A DNA stretch of 64,000 bases, taken from contig JBMNRC010000011.1 of assembly GCA_050944455.1 (NCBI GenBank), forward strand, positions 21,093-85,092. The letters are read 5' to 3'. The notes under the pieces were generated by a model that ran no database searches, was not told the DNA's origin, and saw only the letters and a program-made list of their open reading frames with translations. This DNA is from Anthropogastromicrobium sp050944455. GTDB lineage: Bacteria > Bacillota > Clostridia > Lachnospirales > Lachnospiraceae. This document shows, piece by piece, positions 43,356 to 52,463 of this stretch (its first letter is position 1; each line of letters starts with the position of its first letter). The position numbers and the translations under genes were made by a program.

Positions 43356-44345
43356 ATGAGAGCATTTACACTGAAGAAGATGGTTGCGCTGGCGGCTGCA
43401 GCAGGCCTTTGCCTGACTTCTGCCGGAATCGCTGCGGCGGATACGGACGAGACGACTGCAGATTCGTCTGAGACCGACGCTGAAGAGACGACGGAAGAAG
43501 TTGCTACGATGGAGGTCAACGAGGACCTCACCGGAAGCATCCGCCTGGCTGGTTCCACTTCGATGGAAAAGCTTGCAAACTCCATGGCTGAGGCTTTCAT
43601 GGAGTATTATCCGAACGTTACCGTTACGGCTGAGTTCACAGGTTCTTCGGCTGGTATCGAGGCTGTCCTCGCGGGACAGTGCGAGATCGGTGATTCTTCC
43701 AGACACCTGACCGATGAGGAAATCGAGGCGGGCGCTGTCGAGAACATCGTGGCTATCGACGGAATCGCTGTTGTTGTCGATCCGGACAACACGGTTGAAA
43801 ACCTTACCACTGACGACCTGATCAGCATCTACACCGGCGAGATCACCAACTGGTCTGAGCTCGACGGACCGGATGAACCGATCGTCGTCATCGGCCGTGA
43901 GGCTGGTTCCGGAACAAGAGGAGCTTTCGAAGAGCTGCTTGATATCGCTGACAAGTGCGCATACGCTTCAGAGCTTGATTCTACCGGCGCTGTGATCGCG
44001 AAGGTTGCTTCCACTCCGGGCGCTATCGGATACGCTTCCCTGGATATGGTTGACGATACCGTGAAGGCTCTTTCCATCGACGATGTCGAGGCAACGGAAG
44101 AGAACATCGCGGCCGGCGACTACACTCTTGCCCGCCCGTTTGTCATGGCAACCAACGGTGAGATCGCTGACCAGGACGAGCTTGTCCAGACGTTCTTCGA
44201 TTTCGTACAGTCTGACGTCGGTTCCCAGGTTATCGAGGACTGCGGCCTGATCCTTCCGAGCTCTGATACGGAAGAGGAGACCAGCGAGGCTGATACTGAA
44301 GCTGAAGAGGAAACTGCAGAAGAGACCACTGAGGCAGCGGAATAA
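43356..44345 (+). CDS. pstS: Phosphate-binding protein PstS
   Basis: This 329-residue exported phosphate-binding protein starts at 43356 behind GGAAGGAG. The signal peptide ends near GIAAADT; a Cys at 19 is not in a lipobox context. An acidic linker precedes the binding fold: RLAGSTSMEKLANSM, AEFTGSSAGIEAVLAGQCEIGDSSRHL, and REAGSGTRGAFEELL, the phosphate-contacting loops of PstS. The last 30 residues are Glu/Thr-rich. It captures phosphate for the PstCAB transporter and, with PhoU and PhoR, provides the phosphate signal. First gene of the operon behind the Pho box; a hairpin separates it from pstC. Confidence 0.94.
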   Translation: MRAFTLKKMVALAAAAGLCLTSAGIAAADTDETTADSSETDAEETTEEVATMEVNEDLTGSIRLAGSTSMEKLANSMAEAFMEYYPNVTVTAEFTGSSAGIEAVLAGQCEIGDSSRHLTDEEIEAGAVENIVAIDGIAVVVDPDNTVENLTTDDLISIYTGEITNWSELDGPDEPIVVIGREAGSGTRGAFEELLDIADKCAYASELDSTGAVIAKVASTPGAIGYASLDMVDDTVKALSIDDVEATEENIAAGDYTLARPFVMATNGEIADQDELVQTFFDFVQSDVGSQVIEDCGLILPSSDTEEETSEADTEAEEETAEETTEAAE

Positions 44346-44364
44346 TTCCTGCACAGGAAATCAG

Positions 44365-44401
44365 AAGCCGGGGGAGCTGCTCCGCAGTTCTCCCGGCTTT
44401 T
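44365..44401 (+). terminator. Intercistronic hairpin between pstS and pstC
   Basis: AAGCCGGGGGAGCTG and CAGTTCTCCCGGCTT pair around CTCCG, followed by TTAAAC. A leaky terminator here would raise PstS relative to the membrane parts, as seen in many pst operons. Confidence 0.65.
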
Positions 44402-44450
44402 AAACTGAAAAGAGACAGTTACTTGGTCTGTAAAGGGAAAGGATGATAGT

Positions 44451-45389
44451 ATGCCTGATCAGGGCCTGAGCATAAATGAAAGTTCACGAGAATTCCGCCG
44501 GATGGAGCGCAATGAAAAAATTGCCGGCGTACTGCTGAAGATTGCGGGCCTTGTCGCGGTCGCGGCGGTCGCGGCGATAACCATCTACCTGATTGCGAGC
44601 GGCCTTCCGGCATTGATCAAAATCGGTCCGCTGAAGATGCTGTTCGGCACCGTCTGGCAGCCCACCGCCGCGGAACCGAAGTTCGGCATCGCGTATGTCA
44701 TCCTGACATCCATCATCGGTACCGCGCTGGCGATTCTGATCGGTGTTCCGATCGGCCTGTTCACCGCGATTTTCCTCGCGGAAATCGCTCCGACGAAACT
44801 GGCCAACATTATCCGCCCGTGCGTCGACCTCCTGGCCGGCATTCCTTCCGTTGTGTACGGACTGCTCGGCCTGGTAATCCTGAACCCCCTGATGTACAAG
44901 TGGGAACTCGCGATTTTCAAAAATGATCCCAGCCATCAGTTTACCGGGGGCGCGAACCTTCTGTCCGCCATCCTCGTGCTGGCCATCATGATTCTGCCGA
45001 CGGTGATCAGCGTCAGCGAGACTTCTCTCCGCGAGGTTCCCGACTATCTGCGCAGCGGCTCTCTTGCGCTCGGCGCGACAAAGATGCAGACGATTTTCAG
45101 GGTTGTCCTTCCGACAGCCAGATCCGGAATCCTCACCGCCATTGTCCTCGGCGTCGGCCGCGCAATCGGCGAAGCCATGGCGATCACGCTGGTTTCCGGA
45201 AGCTCCGTGAATTTCCCGCTGCCGTTCAACTCGGTGCGTTTCCTCACAACCGCGATTGTCAGTGAAATGGGCTACGCGACAGGCCTGCACAGGCAGGCGC
45301 TGTTCACCATCGGGCTTGTGCTGTTCGTCTTCATCATGATTATCAATACGATCCTGATGAATATTGCCCGCCCGAAGAAAGAAGACTGA
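44451..45389 (+). CDS. pstC: Phosphate ABC transporter permease PstC
   Basis: This 312-residue permease starts at 44451 behind AAAGGA. Six membrane segments are predicted; the cytoplasmic docking loop EVPDYLRSGSLALGATKMQTIFRVVLPTARSG (about 197-228) contacts PstB. The region LAGIPSVVYGLLGL is a PstC/PstA hallmark. It forms the phosphate channel with PstA. The next gene begins 15 bp downstream. Confidence 0.94.
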   Translation: MPDQGLSINESSREFRRMERNEKIAGVLLKIAGLVAVAAVAAITIYLIASGLPALIKIGPLKMLFGTVWQPTAAEPKFGIAYVILTSIIGTALAILIGVPIGLFTAIFLAEIAPTKLANIIRPCVDLLAGIPSVVYGLLGLVILNPLMYKWELAIFKNDPSHQFTGGANLLSAILVLAIMILPTVISVSETSLREVPDYLRSGSLALGATKMQTIFRVVLPTARSGILTAIVLGVGRAIGEAMAITLVSGSSVNFPLPFNSVRFLTTAIVSEMGYATGLHRQALFTIGLVLFVFIMIINTILMNIARPKKED

Positions 45390-45404
45390 CGGGAGGCAGC
45401 GATA

Positions 45405-46370
45405 ATGGAAAATATTGCTTATATGTATGATGGGACTGACGCGGAAAAGTCCGTTCCCTCCGGCGTGCAGTTCAGTTATGATTCGGGGAACGGCGGCGGA
45501 GAAAGCATCACAAAAAAGAAATTCCATCCCGGCGAGATTGTTCTTTACATCCTGATCGGGGCAGCCGCGGCCATCTCGGTCGCGCTTCTGGTCGGCATCA
45601 TCGCGTGGGTATTTGTCCACGGTTTCAAATCGGTCAACTGGTCTTTCCTGACTTCGGTGACCAGCGTGAGAAAGGGAACGGTAGGCATTGCCGGGAACAT
45701 CGTCAATACCCTGTGCATCATCGTCATCACCCTCCTGATCGCGACGCCGATCGGCGTGGGATCTGCCATCTGGCTGAATGAGTACGCGAAGCCCGGGAAA
45801 CTGGTCAACATCATCAACTTCACGACCAAAACGCTTGCGGGCATCCCGTCCATCATCTTCGGCCTTTTCGGCATGATGTTCTTCGGCTCCCTGCTTCACC
45901 TGGGCTACTCGATCCTCTGCGGTTCCCTGACGCTGACGCTGATGATCCTGCCGCTGATCACGTCCAACACGCAGGAAGCCCTGAAAACGGTCCCGGACAG
46001 CTACCGCTCCGGCGCCATCGGCATGGGCGCCTCCCGCTGGTACATGATCCGCACCATTCTGCTTCCGTCGGCTATGCCCGGCATCATCACCGGAATTGTC
46101 CTGGCCATCGGCCGTATTGTCGGTGAGTCCGCGGCTCTGCTGTTCACCGCGGGAAGCGGTTATTATCTCCCGACCGCCGGCGTCAGGGGATTCTTCCACA
46201 AGATCCTGGAATCCGGCGGCACGCTGACCATCCAGCTGTATCTTTCGATGTCCAAGGCACAGTACGATACGGCTTACGGTATTGCCTGCGTTCTTCTGAT
46301 CATCGTTCTGATCATCAACATCGCCGTCCGCATCATCGGAAACCGCGCGTCCGTCAGTCAGAAACGATAA
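45405..46370 (+). CDS. pstA: Phosphate ABC transporter permease PstA
   Basis: This 321-residue permease starts at 45405 behind GGGAGGCAG. About 45 cytoplasmic residues precede six membrane segments. LAGIPSIIFGLFGMMFFG and the docking loop TVPDSYRSGAIGMGASRWYMIRTILLPSAMPG are typical. Partner of PstC in the phosphate channel. Confidence 0.94.
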   Translation: MENIAYMYDGTDAEKSVPSGVQFSYDSGNGGGESITKKKFHPGEIVLYILIGAAAAISVALLVGIIAWVFVHGFKSVNWSFLTSVTSVRKGTVGIAGNIVNTLCIIVITLLIATPIGVGSAIWLNEYAKPGKLVNIINFTTKTLAGIPSIIFGLFGMMFFGSLLHLGYSILCGSLTLTLMILPLITSNTQEALKTVPDSYRSGAIGMGASRWYMIRTILLPSAMPGIITGIVLAIGRIVGESAALLFTAGSGYYLPTAGVRGFFHKILESGGTLTIQLYLSMSKAQYDTAYGIACVLLIIVLIINIAVRIIGNRASVSQKR

Positions 46371-46464
46371 GAAAAGCCGCCAGGCCCGGATAGAGGGAAT
46401 GCGGCGCAGCCGCGTTCCCGGAGAGAAACTCTGCAGTCAGTGCAAGTGAGGAGGAACAATCAAT

Positions 46465-47286
46465 ATGGCAGATACCGAAAAGGTACTCAATGACATTGAG
46501 CCCGCAAAAAAGACGGAAGCCGCTTCCCTGAGCGAAGTGGAAATCTCCGTGAAGCACCTGGATCTTTACTATGGAGATAACCACGCGCTCAAGGACATCA
46601 ACATCGATATCCCGAAGCACGCGGTCACGGCGTTCATCGGGCCTTCCGGATGCGGAAAGTCTACTTTCCTGCGCACGCTGAACCGCATGAACGACCTGAT
46701 CAGCAACGTGAAAATCACCGGTTCCGTCATGCTGGACGGCGAGGACGTGTACGGCCAGGACGTCGATACCACGACGCTCCGCAAAAAGGTCGGAATGGTT
46801 TTCCAGCAGCCGAATCCGTTCCCGATGTCCATCTATAACAATGTGGCCTACGGTCCCCGCCTTCACGGAATCAGGGACAAGCGCAGGCTCGATGAGATCG
46901 TGGAGACTTCCCTGAAGCGCGCCGCGATCTGGGATGAGCTTTCCGACCGCCTGAACAAATCCGCGCTGGGCCTCTCCGGAGGACAGCAGCAGCGGCTGTG
47001 CATCGCCAGGGCTCTTGCCGTACAGCCTCAGGTGCTTCTGATGGACGAGCCGACTTCCGCCCTGGATCCGGTCTCCACCATGAAGATCGAGGAACTGATG
47101 TCAGCCCTCAAAAAGGACTACACCGTCATCGTCGTCACCCACAACATGCAGCAGGCAGCCAGGGTTTCCGACTTCACCGCGTTCTTCCTTCTCGGCGAAG
47201 CCATCGAAGCCGGTCCGACCAAGCAGATCTTTGAGAATCCGCAGGATGAGCGCACAGAGCGCTATATCACCGGAAGGTTCGGCTGA
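46465..47286 (+). CDS. pstB: Phosphate ABC transporter ATPase PstB
   Basis: This 273-residue ATPase starts at 46465 behind GAGGAGGAAC. After a ~25-residue extension it shows Walker A GPSGCGKST, Q-loop MVFQQPNPFPMSI (the PstB-specific NPFPMS motif), signature LSGGQQQRLCIAR, Walker B VLLMDEPTSALDP and switch VVTHNMQQAARVSD. It powers phosphate uptake through PstCA. The gap of 94 bp to pstA has no terminator, so it belongs to the same operon. Confidence 0.96.
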   Translation: MADTEKVLNDIEPAKKTEAASLSEVEISVKHLDLYYGDNHALKDINIDIPKHAVTAFIGPSGCGKSTFLRTLNRMNDLISNVKITGSVMLDGEDVYGQDVDTTTLRKKVGMVFQQPNPFPMSIYNNVAYGPRLHGIRDKRRLDEIVETSLKRAAIWDELSDRLNKSALGLSGGQQQRLCIARALAVQPQVLLMDEPTSALDPVSTMKIEELMSALKKDYTVIVVTHNMQQAARVSDFTAFFLLGEAIEAGPTKQIFENPQDERTERYITGRFG

Positions 47287-47538
47287 TCATACCGCTGTCC
47301 GGACGTATCATCCGGCGGCCGCGCGGCAGAGAACAGAATAAACAATCCGCCGGTTCCGGGGAAAACCGCCGGAATCTCCGGGATCCGTGGCGGACGCGCA
47401 GCAGCCGGCCGGATTCTTCCGGGTAGACAGAAAAAACGTTCGGCTGTAAAATGTCAGCAGAAAGCAAAACCAATTCCCGCAGAGATGCGGCCTGACAGAA
47501 CCGGGCCTGATGCGGAAACCTGGCAGAGGGAGAGAAAT

Positions 47539-48231
47539 ATGGCAACGAGAACGGAGTTTTTAAAGGAACTGAACAGCCTGAATGAAAATGTCTACGCCAT
47601 GGGGCGCGAGGTTGAGCTTCAGGTGGAGAAGACTATTCAGGCATTCCAGAGCGGCGACGAGAAGCTTTGCCGCGAGATCATGGCGCACGACGACGCCATC
47701 GACGCAACGGAGACAAACCTGGAGCAGCGCTGCATCGACATTGTGATCAGCCAGACGCCGGTGGGCACAGATATGAGGAGAGTCGCGTCCTACATGCGCA
47801 TGGTCGGCGACCTGGAGAGAATGGCGGACAACTGCTGCGATATCGCCGAGTATCTGCTGAGAATGGACCGGACGGTCCAGGTTAAGCCGCCGAAAGATTT
47901 CGGGCCGATGTTCGATGAAATGCGCAGCATGGTTTCCGAGACGATCGACAGCTTCTATAAGGGCGACGTCGAGCTGGCGGACCACGCGGCCGGGAGAGAC
48001 TCCGCGGTTGACGACATGTTCGAAGAGATCCGCAGGAAGCTGGAGAAGAGGATGAAGGCTGATCCGCAGAATATTTCGAACTGCGTCAATTACCTGATGA
48101 TCGCCAAGTACGTCGAGAGAATCGGAGATCACGCCCAGTCCATCGCGTCGTGGGTCAGCTACATCGTCAAGGGCCAGCTGAAGATGTTCTTCACTGACCG
48201 GTACAAGAACGAGGCCGCAAAGGACAACTGA
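47539..48231 (+). CDS. phoU: Phosphate signalling regulator PhoU
   Basis: This 230-residue protein starts at 47539 behind GAGGGAGAG, 252 bp after pstB. It is two tandem three-helix bundles with the PhoU repeat motifs ETNLEQRCIDIVISQTP..DMRRVASYMRMVGDLERMADNCCDIAEYLL and, in the second half, NCVNYLMIAKYVERIGDHAQSIASWV. These acidic motifs bind metal. PhoU connects the Pst transporter with the PhoR kinase and restrains phosphate uptake. A strong terminator follows. Confidence 0.94.
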   Translation: MATRTEFLKELNSLNENVYAMGREVELQVEKTIQAFQSGDEKLCREIMAHDDAIDATETNLEQRCIDIVISQTPVGTDMRRVASYMRMVGDLERMADNCCDIAEYLLRMDRTVQVKPPKDFGPMFDEMRSMVSETIDSFYKGDVELADHAAGRDSAVDDMFEEIRRKLEKRMKADPQNISNCVNYLMIAKYVERIGDHAQSIASWVSYIVKGQLKMFFTDRYKNEAAKDN

Positions 48232-48249
48232 GTCCCTTTTTGTGATGAA

Positions 48250-48290
48250 CCGCAGATTTCCGCCTCTGTTGCGGAAATCTGCGGCTTTTT
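48250..48290 (+). terminator. Terminator of the pst-phoU operon
   Basis: CCGCAGATTTCCGC (48250-48263) and GCGGAAATCTGCGG (48271-48284) make a perfect 14-bp stem followed by CTTTTT. Confidence 0.93.
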
Positions 48291-48296
48291 CGTATA

Positions 48297-48325
48297 TTGT
48301 CAATCTTTTGTACATATCTTATAAT
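48297..48325 (+). promoter_or_regulatory. SigmaA promoter of the PhoP/PhoR-type pair
   Basis: TTGTCA (48297-48302) and TATAAT (48320-48325) are separated by 17 bp, immediately behind the phoU terminator, giving the regulator genes their own transcript with a ~55-nt leader. Confidence 0.8.
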
Positions 48326-48386
48326 AAGGCTGAAAATTGTGAAAAATAGTAAAACAGGCGCCAATTCGCCAGAGGAGACTGATGAC

Positions 48387-49100
48387 ATGTCCCTGATCTA
48401 TGTCGTAGAAGATGACGGAAATATCCGGGAAATCGAGGAGTATGTCCTGACTTCGGCTTCCTATGAGGTGCGTTCCTTCGAAAACGCGTCCGATTTCAGG
48501 CAGGCACTTGCGGACAGGATTCCTGATCTGGTTCTGCTGGATGTGATGCTTCCCGATGAGGACGGATTCGCCATTGTCAAGGAACTCAGAGAGAACGAGG
48601 CAACCGCGGACATCGCCGTGATCATGGTGACCGCAAAAACCGCGGAGATCGACCGGGTGCACGGGCTGGACAGCGGAGCTGACGACTACCTGACCAAACC
48701 GTTCGGCGTGCTTGAACTGCTCTCCAGGGTCAAAGCGCTTCTGCGCCGCGCCAACCGCCCGGTGCCCGCGAAGGAAAACTCCCTTCAGGAGGTGCTGGTG
48801 AACGGGGATATCCGCCTGGACGACCAGAGACATGAGGTTTCCGTGGCGGGAAATCTGGTTGAGCTTACCCTGAAGGAATATGAAATTCTCAAACTTCTGC
48901 TGAAGAACGCCGGACACGTTGTGCTGAGGGAAGAACTTTTTTCCGAGGTATGGGGAGAGAATTTTTACGGGGAATCCCGCACGCTGGATACTCATATCGG
49001 AACGCTGCGCCGCAAACTGGGCAGCGAAGGCTCCCGCATCCGGACGATCCGCAACGTGGGATACACGCTGGACAGGGATGAGGATGACGGGAAGCAGTAA
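48387..49100 (+). CDS. phoP: PhoP/PhoB-type response regulator
   Basis: This 237-residue regulator starts at 48387 (MSLIYVVEDDGN) behind AGAGGAG. The receiver domain shows acidic pair Glu8/Asp9/Asp10, phospho-acceptor Asp52 (LLDVMLPDEDG), and Lys104 (YLTKPFG). The OmpR-type winged helix follows (EYEILKLLLKNAGHVVLREELFSEVWG, RTLDTHIGTLRRKLG, IRTIRNVGYTL). It presumably binds the TTTRCA array in front of pstS. The kinase gene is 209 bp downstream. Proximity to pst-phoU supports a phosphate role; the symbol follows Firmicutes usage. Confidence 0.88.
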   Translation: MSLIYVVEDDGNIREIEEYVLTSASYEVRSFENASDFRQALADRIPDLVLLDVMLPDEDGFAIVKELRENEATADIAVIMVTAKTAEIDRVHGLDSGADDYLTKPFGVLELLSRVKALLRRANRPVPAKENSLQEVLVNGDIRLDDQRHEVSVAGNLVELTLKEYEILKLLLKNAGHVVLREELFSEVWGENFYGESRTLDTHIGTLRRKLGSEGSRIRTIRNVGYTLDRDEDDGKQ

Positions 49101-49309
49101 CGGCTCCGGGTTTGCCTGAGGCACTGCGGCGGACGGCGCTTCCGGATGAGGCTGTCCGCCGGATTCAGGGAACAGTTCCGCATTGTCCGCGGCTCTGGGG
49201 AAGAACGCGGATTCTTTGTTCATAAGGGTCTTTTTCGTCCGCTGCGGAAGTATTCTGCCGGACGGCTATTCTGCGCCTGCCAAGAAACGAAAGCGGGAGG
49301 AACCAAACG

Positions 49310-50662
49310 ATGAAGAAAAAACTGAGAGGCTACCTGATCGGAATCAGCATCCTGATTCTCGCCCTGACAATGCTTTTCACCATGCTGGTATTCTGGAAAG
49401 AGAATGAAAAGCAGGGAATGACGGAGGTCAAATCTTTCGTAGCCCTGATTGCCCGCTATGATGACGGCGAAGACCCCGAAATCCTCGAGCAGTATATTAC
49501 CGAATGGAAGCAGAGCGAAAATCCGGTGCGCATCACCCGGATCGCCGCGGACGGCACGGTTCTGTACGATAATTACGCGGATCCCTCGACCATGGAAAAT
49601 CACTCGGAGCGCCCCGAAATTATCCAGGCGCTGGAGGAAGGAGAAGGAGAGGCGGTCAGAAGCTCCAGCACGCTGGGCGGCGATACCACCTGCTATTACG
49701 CGAAACGCCTTTCGGACGGTTCGGTTCTGAGAGGAGCGCTGACCATATCAGGCATCATGAAGGGCTTTACCGGAACGCTGCCCTACATCATTCTGATCGC
49801 GGCGGGTGCGGTAGGCCTTGCGCTTCTGTATTCCTGGTATATCACGGAGCGCTTTACGGCGCCGATCCGGGAGATGGCGGAACATCCGTTCGACCAGGAT
49901 ATCCCGGAAGACACCTATCCGGAGCTGAGGCCGCTGCTGACGACCATCCGCGACCAGCGCAAGGACGTGATGAGCGCCGCGCAGCAGCGCCAGGAATTTT
50001 CTTCCAACGTTTCCCACGAGCTCAAAACGCCGCTGACTTCCATCTCGGGCTACGCCGAGCTGATTGAAACGGGAATCGCCTCCAAGGCGGACACCGCGCG
50101 CTTCGCGAAGGAGATCCACCAGAACGCTGAGCGGATGCTCAAACTGATCAACGACATCATCCGGATATCCGAGCTGGATCTCGGCTCCGCGGCGGACACT
50201 TCGGAGGAGCGGCTGGACCTTTATGAAATCGCGCAGAAATGCGCGGAGCAGATGAAGCCGGAGGCGGACAAGTACCATGTGACGCTGACCGTCCGGGGCA
50301 GGGAATCCAAGCTGACGGCCGACCGCAGCCAGATGGAGGAACTGATCCAGAACCTGGCGGACAACGCGATCCGCTACAACAAACCGAATGGCACCGTGGT
50401 GATCTCCGTGGATCACGACGAACTGGACGCCATCCTGACGGTTTCGGACACCGGCATCGGCATTCCGCCGGAATCGCAGCCGCATGTGTTTGAGCGGTTC
50501 TACCGGGTGGACAAGAGCCGCAGCCGCGCGACCGGAGGCACCGGGCTCGGGCTTGCCATCGTGAAACATATCGTGGCGGCCAGAAACGGGATCATCACCC
50601 TGCGCAGCCGGGTCAACGAGGGAACTACCATAGAGGTGCGGCTGCCGGCGTATGAGACGTGA
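49310..50662 (+). CDS. phoR: PhoR-type sensor histidine kinase
   Basis: This 450-residue kinase starts at 49310 behind GGGAGGAAC. TM1 is at about 8-28, an extracytoplasmic domain of about 125 residues follows, and TM2 is at about 157-178. A HAMP-like linker leads to the H-box SSNVSHELKTPLTSI with His236, then N-box NLADNAIRYNKPNGTV, G1 VSDTGIGIPPE, F-box ERFYRVDKSRSR and G2 GGTGLGLAIVKH. No cytoplasmic PAS domain is visible, so the sensor is simpler than in E. coli-like PhoR. It should phosphorylate the adjacent regulator under phosphate limitation, with Pst/PhoU as the probable input. Confidence 0.88.
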   Translation: MKKKLRGYLIGISILILALTMLFTMLVFWKENEKQGMTEVKSFVALIARYDDGEDPEILEQYITEWKQSENPVRITRIAADGTVLYDNYADPSTMENHSERPEIIQALEEGEGEAVRSSSTLGGDTTCYYAKRLSDGSVLRGALTISGIMKGFTGTLPYIILIAAGAVGLALLYSWYITERFTAPIREMAEHPFDQDIPEDTYPELRPLLTTIRDQRKDVMSAAQQRQEFSSNVSHELKTPLTSISGYAELIETGIASKADTARFAKEIHQNAERMLKLINDIIRISELDLGSAADTSEERLDLYEIAQKCAEQMKPEADKYHVTLTVRGRESKLTADRSQMEELIQNLADNAIRYNKPNGTVVISVDHDELDAILTVSDTGIGIPPESQPHVFERFYRVDKSRSRATGGTGLGLAIVKHIVAARNGIITLRSRVNEGTTIEVRLPAYET

Positions 50663-50800
50663 CGGACAACGGACAGGACAGCGCGCATGCGGGCGAAGCC
50701 GTTCTGCGGACTCCGGCGCATGAGACGTAACGGGCCGCGGACAGGACAGCGCGCTCGGGCGAAGCCGTTCCGCGGTATCCGGCGCACGAAACCTGAAAAG
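50645..50800 (+). repeat. 68-bp tandem repeat anchored on the phoR stop codon
   Basis: GGACAGGACAGCGCGC occurs at 50671 and 50739 (68-bp period) together with GGGCGAAGCCGTTC and CCGGCGYAYGARACSTRA, the last being the 3' coding end of phoR (PAYET-stop). Two and a half copies fill the gap before pyk and read through in frame with it, which explains why the pyk frame is open upstream. Confidence 0.82.
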
Positions 50801-50824
50801 CCGCAGAAAAGACAGGGAGAACCA

Positions 50825-52240
50825 ATGAGAAAGACAAAGATCATCTGTACGATCGGACCCGCGAGCAGCGATGAGGAAACCCTCACCCAGATGTGCCTGG
50901 CAGGCATGGACGTCGCCCGCCTGAATTTTTCCCACGGAACCCATGAGGAGCACCTGGAAAAAATCAACCTGATCAAAAAAGTCCGCGAAAAGCTCAACCT
51001 GCCGATCGCGATCATGCTGGATACCAAGGGACCGGAATACCGCATCAAAACTTTCAAAAACCACAAGGTGCACATCGAGGACGGCCAGGAGTTCACCTTC
51101 ACGACGGACGATATCGAGGGGGACGAGAACAGAGTTTCCGTCACCTACAAGAATCTTCCGCGGGAAATCTCGGTGGGAGACAGAATCCTGGCGGCCAACG
51201 GCCTGCTCGTTTTCCGCGTCGAGCGGATTGAGGGCGAGAACGTCGTGTGCGTGACGGAAGCCGGCGGGGATCTCTCGGACCGCAAGAGCATGAATTTCCC
51301 CGGAAAACTGATGACCAACGAGTTCCTGAGCGAACAGGACAAGGAAGACATCCTGTTCGGCATTCAGAACGGGATCGATTTCGTCGCGGCTTCCTTTGTC
51401 TCCCGCAGATCCGACGTGGAGTCGATGCGGGAATTCATGAACCGGAACGGCGGCTCGGACATCGATATCATCGCGAAAATCGAGAACCGCTCCGGCGTTG
51501 ACAATATCGACGATATCTGCAAGGTCGCGGACGGCGTGATGGTTGCCCGCGGCGATCTGGGCGTCGAGATCCCGTTCGTGGAGGTTCCCGCGGTTCAGAA
51601 GTACCTGATTTCCCGCTGCCGCCTCAAGGGTAAGAGGGTGATCACGGCCACCGAGATGCTGGAGTCGATGATCCAGAATCCGCGTCCCACCCGGGCGGAG
51701 ATTTCGGATGTGGCCAACGCCGTCTATGACGGGGCCTCCGCGGTCATGCTCTCGGGGGAGAGCGCAGCCGGAAAATATCCGGTGAAGGCGGTGCAGAGCA
51801 TGGCGGAGATCTGCCGGGTGACCGAGGAAAACATCGACTACACCCGCTGGTTCCGGACGACCGACTATGAGATCCGCAGCAACCTTGACGCCATTTCCCA
51901 CGCGACCTGCGCGATGGCGATCGACGTCCACGCGAAGGCGATCGTGGTCAATTCCCGCAGCGGCATCACCGTGAGAATGGTCAGCCGCTTCCGCTGCCCG
52001 GCCCAGATCATCGGAATCACGACGAGCGAGCGGGCCTGGAGAAAACTGAACCTCAGCTGGGGAGTGATCCCGGTGCTCGGCGAGGAGTACAATTCCCTTG
52101 ACGTCGTGTTCTATCAGGGCCTGCAGGAAGCGAAGAAGATCATGAACCTGAAGAAAAACGACAATGTCGTGCTGACGGGCGGCCTGATCGGCGGAGCTTC
52201 CGGCAACACCAACACGATCAAGGTGGAAACCATCCGCTGA
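50825..52240 (+). CDS. pyk: Pyruvate kinase
   Basis: This 471-residue enzyme converts PEP and ADP to pyruvate and ATP. The start at 50825 (MRKTKIICTIGP) is preceded by GGGAGAACC; the long upstream open frame is repeat DNA. The barrel shows RLNFSHGTHEEH, the phosphate/metal sites MLDTKGPEYR, IIAKIENRSGVDN, VARGDLGVEIP and the signature TATEMLESMIQNPRPTRAE. The C-terminal effector domain is complete, but the extra PEP-utiliser domain found in Bacillus-type enzymes is absent. GPEYR replaces the more usual GPEIR. A terminator follows at 52339. Confidence 0.96.
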   Translation: MRKTKIICTIGPASSDEETLTQMCLAGMDVARLNFSHGTHEEHLEKINLIKKVREKLNLPIAIMLDTKGPEYRIKTFKNHKVHIEDGQEFTFTTDDIEGDENRVSVTYKNLPREISVGDRILAANGLLVFRVERIEGENVVCVTEAGGDLSDRKSMNFPGKLMTNEFLSEQDKEDILFGIQNGIDFVAASFVSRRSDVESMREFMNRNGGSDIDIIAKIENRSGVDNIDDICKVADGVMVARGDLGVEIPFVEVPAVQKYLISRCRLKGKRVITATEMLESMIQNPRPTRAEISDVANAVYDGASAVMLSGESAAGKYPVKAVQSMAEICRVTEENIDYTRWFRTTDYEIRSNLDAISHATCAMAIDVHAKAIVVNSRSGITVRMVSRFRCPAQIIGITTSERAWRKLNLSWGVIPVLGEEYNSLDVVFYQGLQEAKKIMNLKKNDNVVLTGGLIGGASGNTNTIKVETIR

Positions 52241-52338
52241 TCCCGGTTCTGCCGCTTCGTACGGCCGGGTGCCGGAATACGTTCGGCATTCAGTTCTTTA
52301 CAGTAAATTTATCGCAGTATGATTATCGCAGCATGATC

Positions 52339-52378
52339 TCCCGGCCATTCCGCAGCCGAATGGCCGGGAACATTTTTT
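52339..52378 (+). terminator. Terminator of pyk, directly in front of the shared leader
   Basis: TCCCGGCCATTC (52339-52350) pairs with GAATGGCCGGGA (52358-52369) and is followed by ACATTTTTT. Only six bases separate it from the structured leader of the methyltransferase gene, so it could also take part in controlling that gene. Confidence 0.88.
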
Positions 52379-52383
52379 CGGAA

Positions 52384-52459
52384 GCAATGAAGGATGCAGA
52401 TCCCCAGCCGGCTGTCGGGCTCCGGGCTGTCTATATCCTGATTTTATTGCAGAAGGAGG
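52384..52459 (+). promoter_or_regulatory. Structured leader of the methyltransferase gene, homologous to the ohyA leader
   Basis: This begins GCAATGAAGGATGCAGATCC and ends at the ribosome binding site AAGGAGG, like the ohyA leader. Pairings are CAATGAAG (52385-52392) with TTTTATTG (52442-52449), CAG (52397) with CTG (52427), and AGCC (52406-52409) with GGCT (52418-52421) closing the 8-nt loop GGCTGTCG. Compared with ohyA the last stem changes from AACC/GGTT to AGCC/GGCT and the outer stem from G-C to G-T, so pairing is conserved while sequence drifts. Confidence 0.6.
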
Positions 52460-52463
52460 CCGG

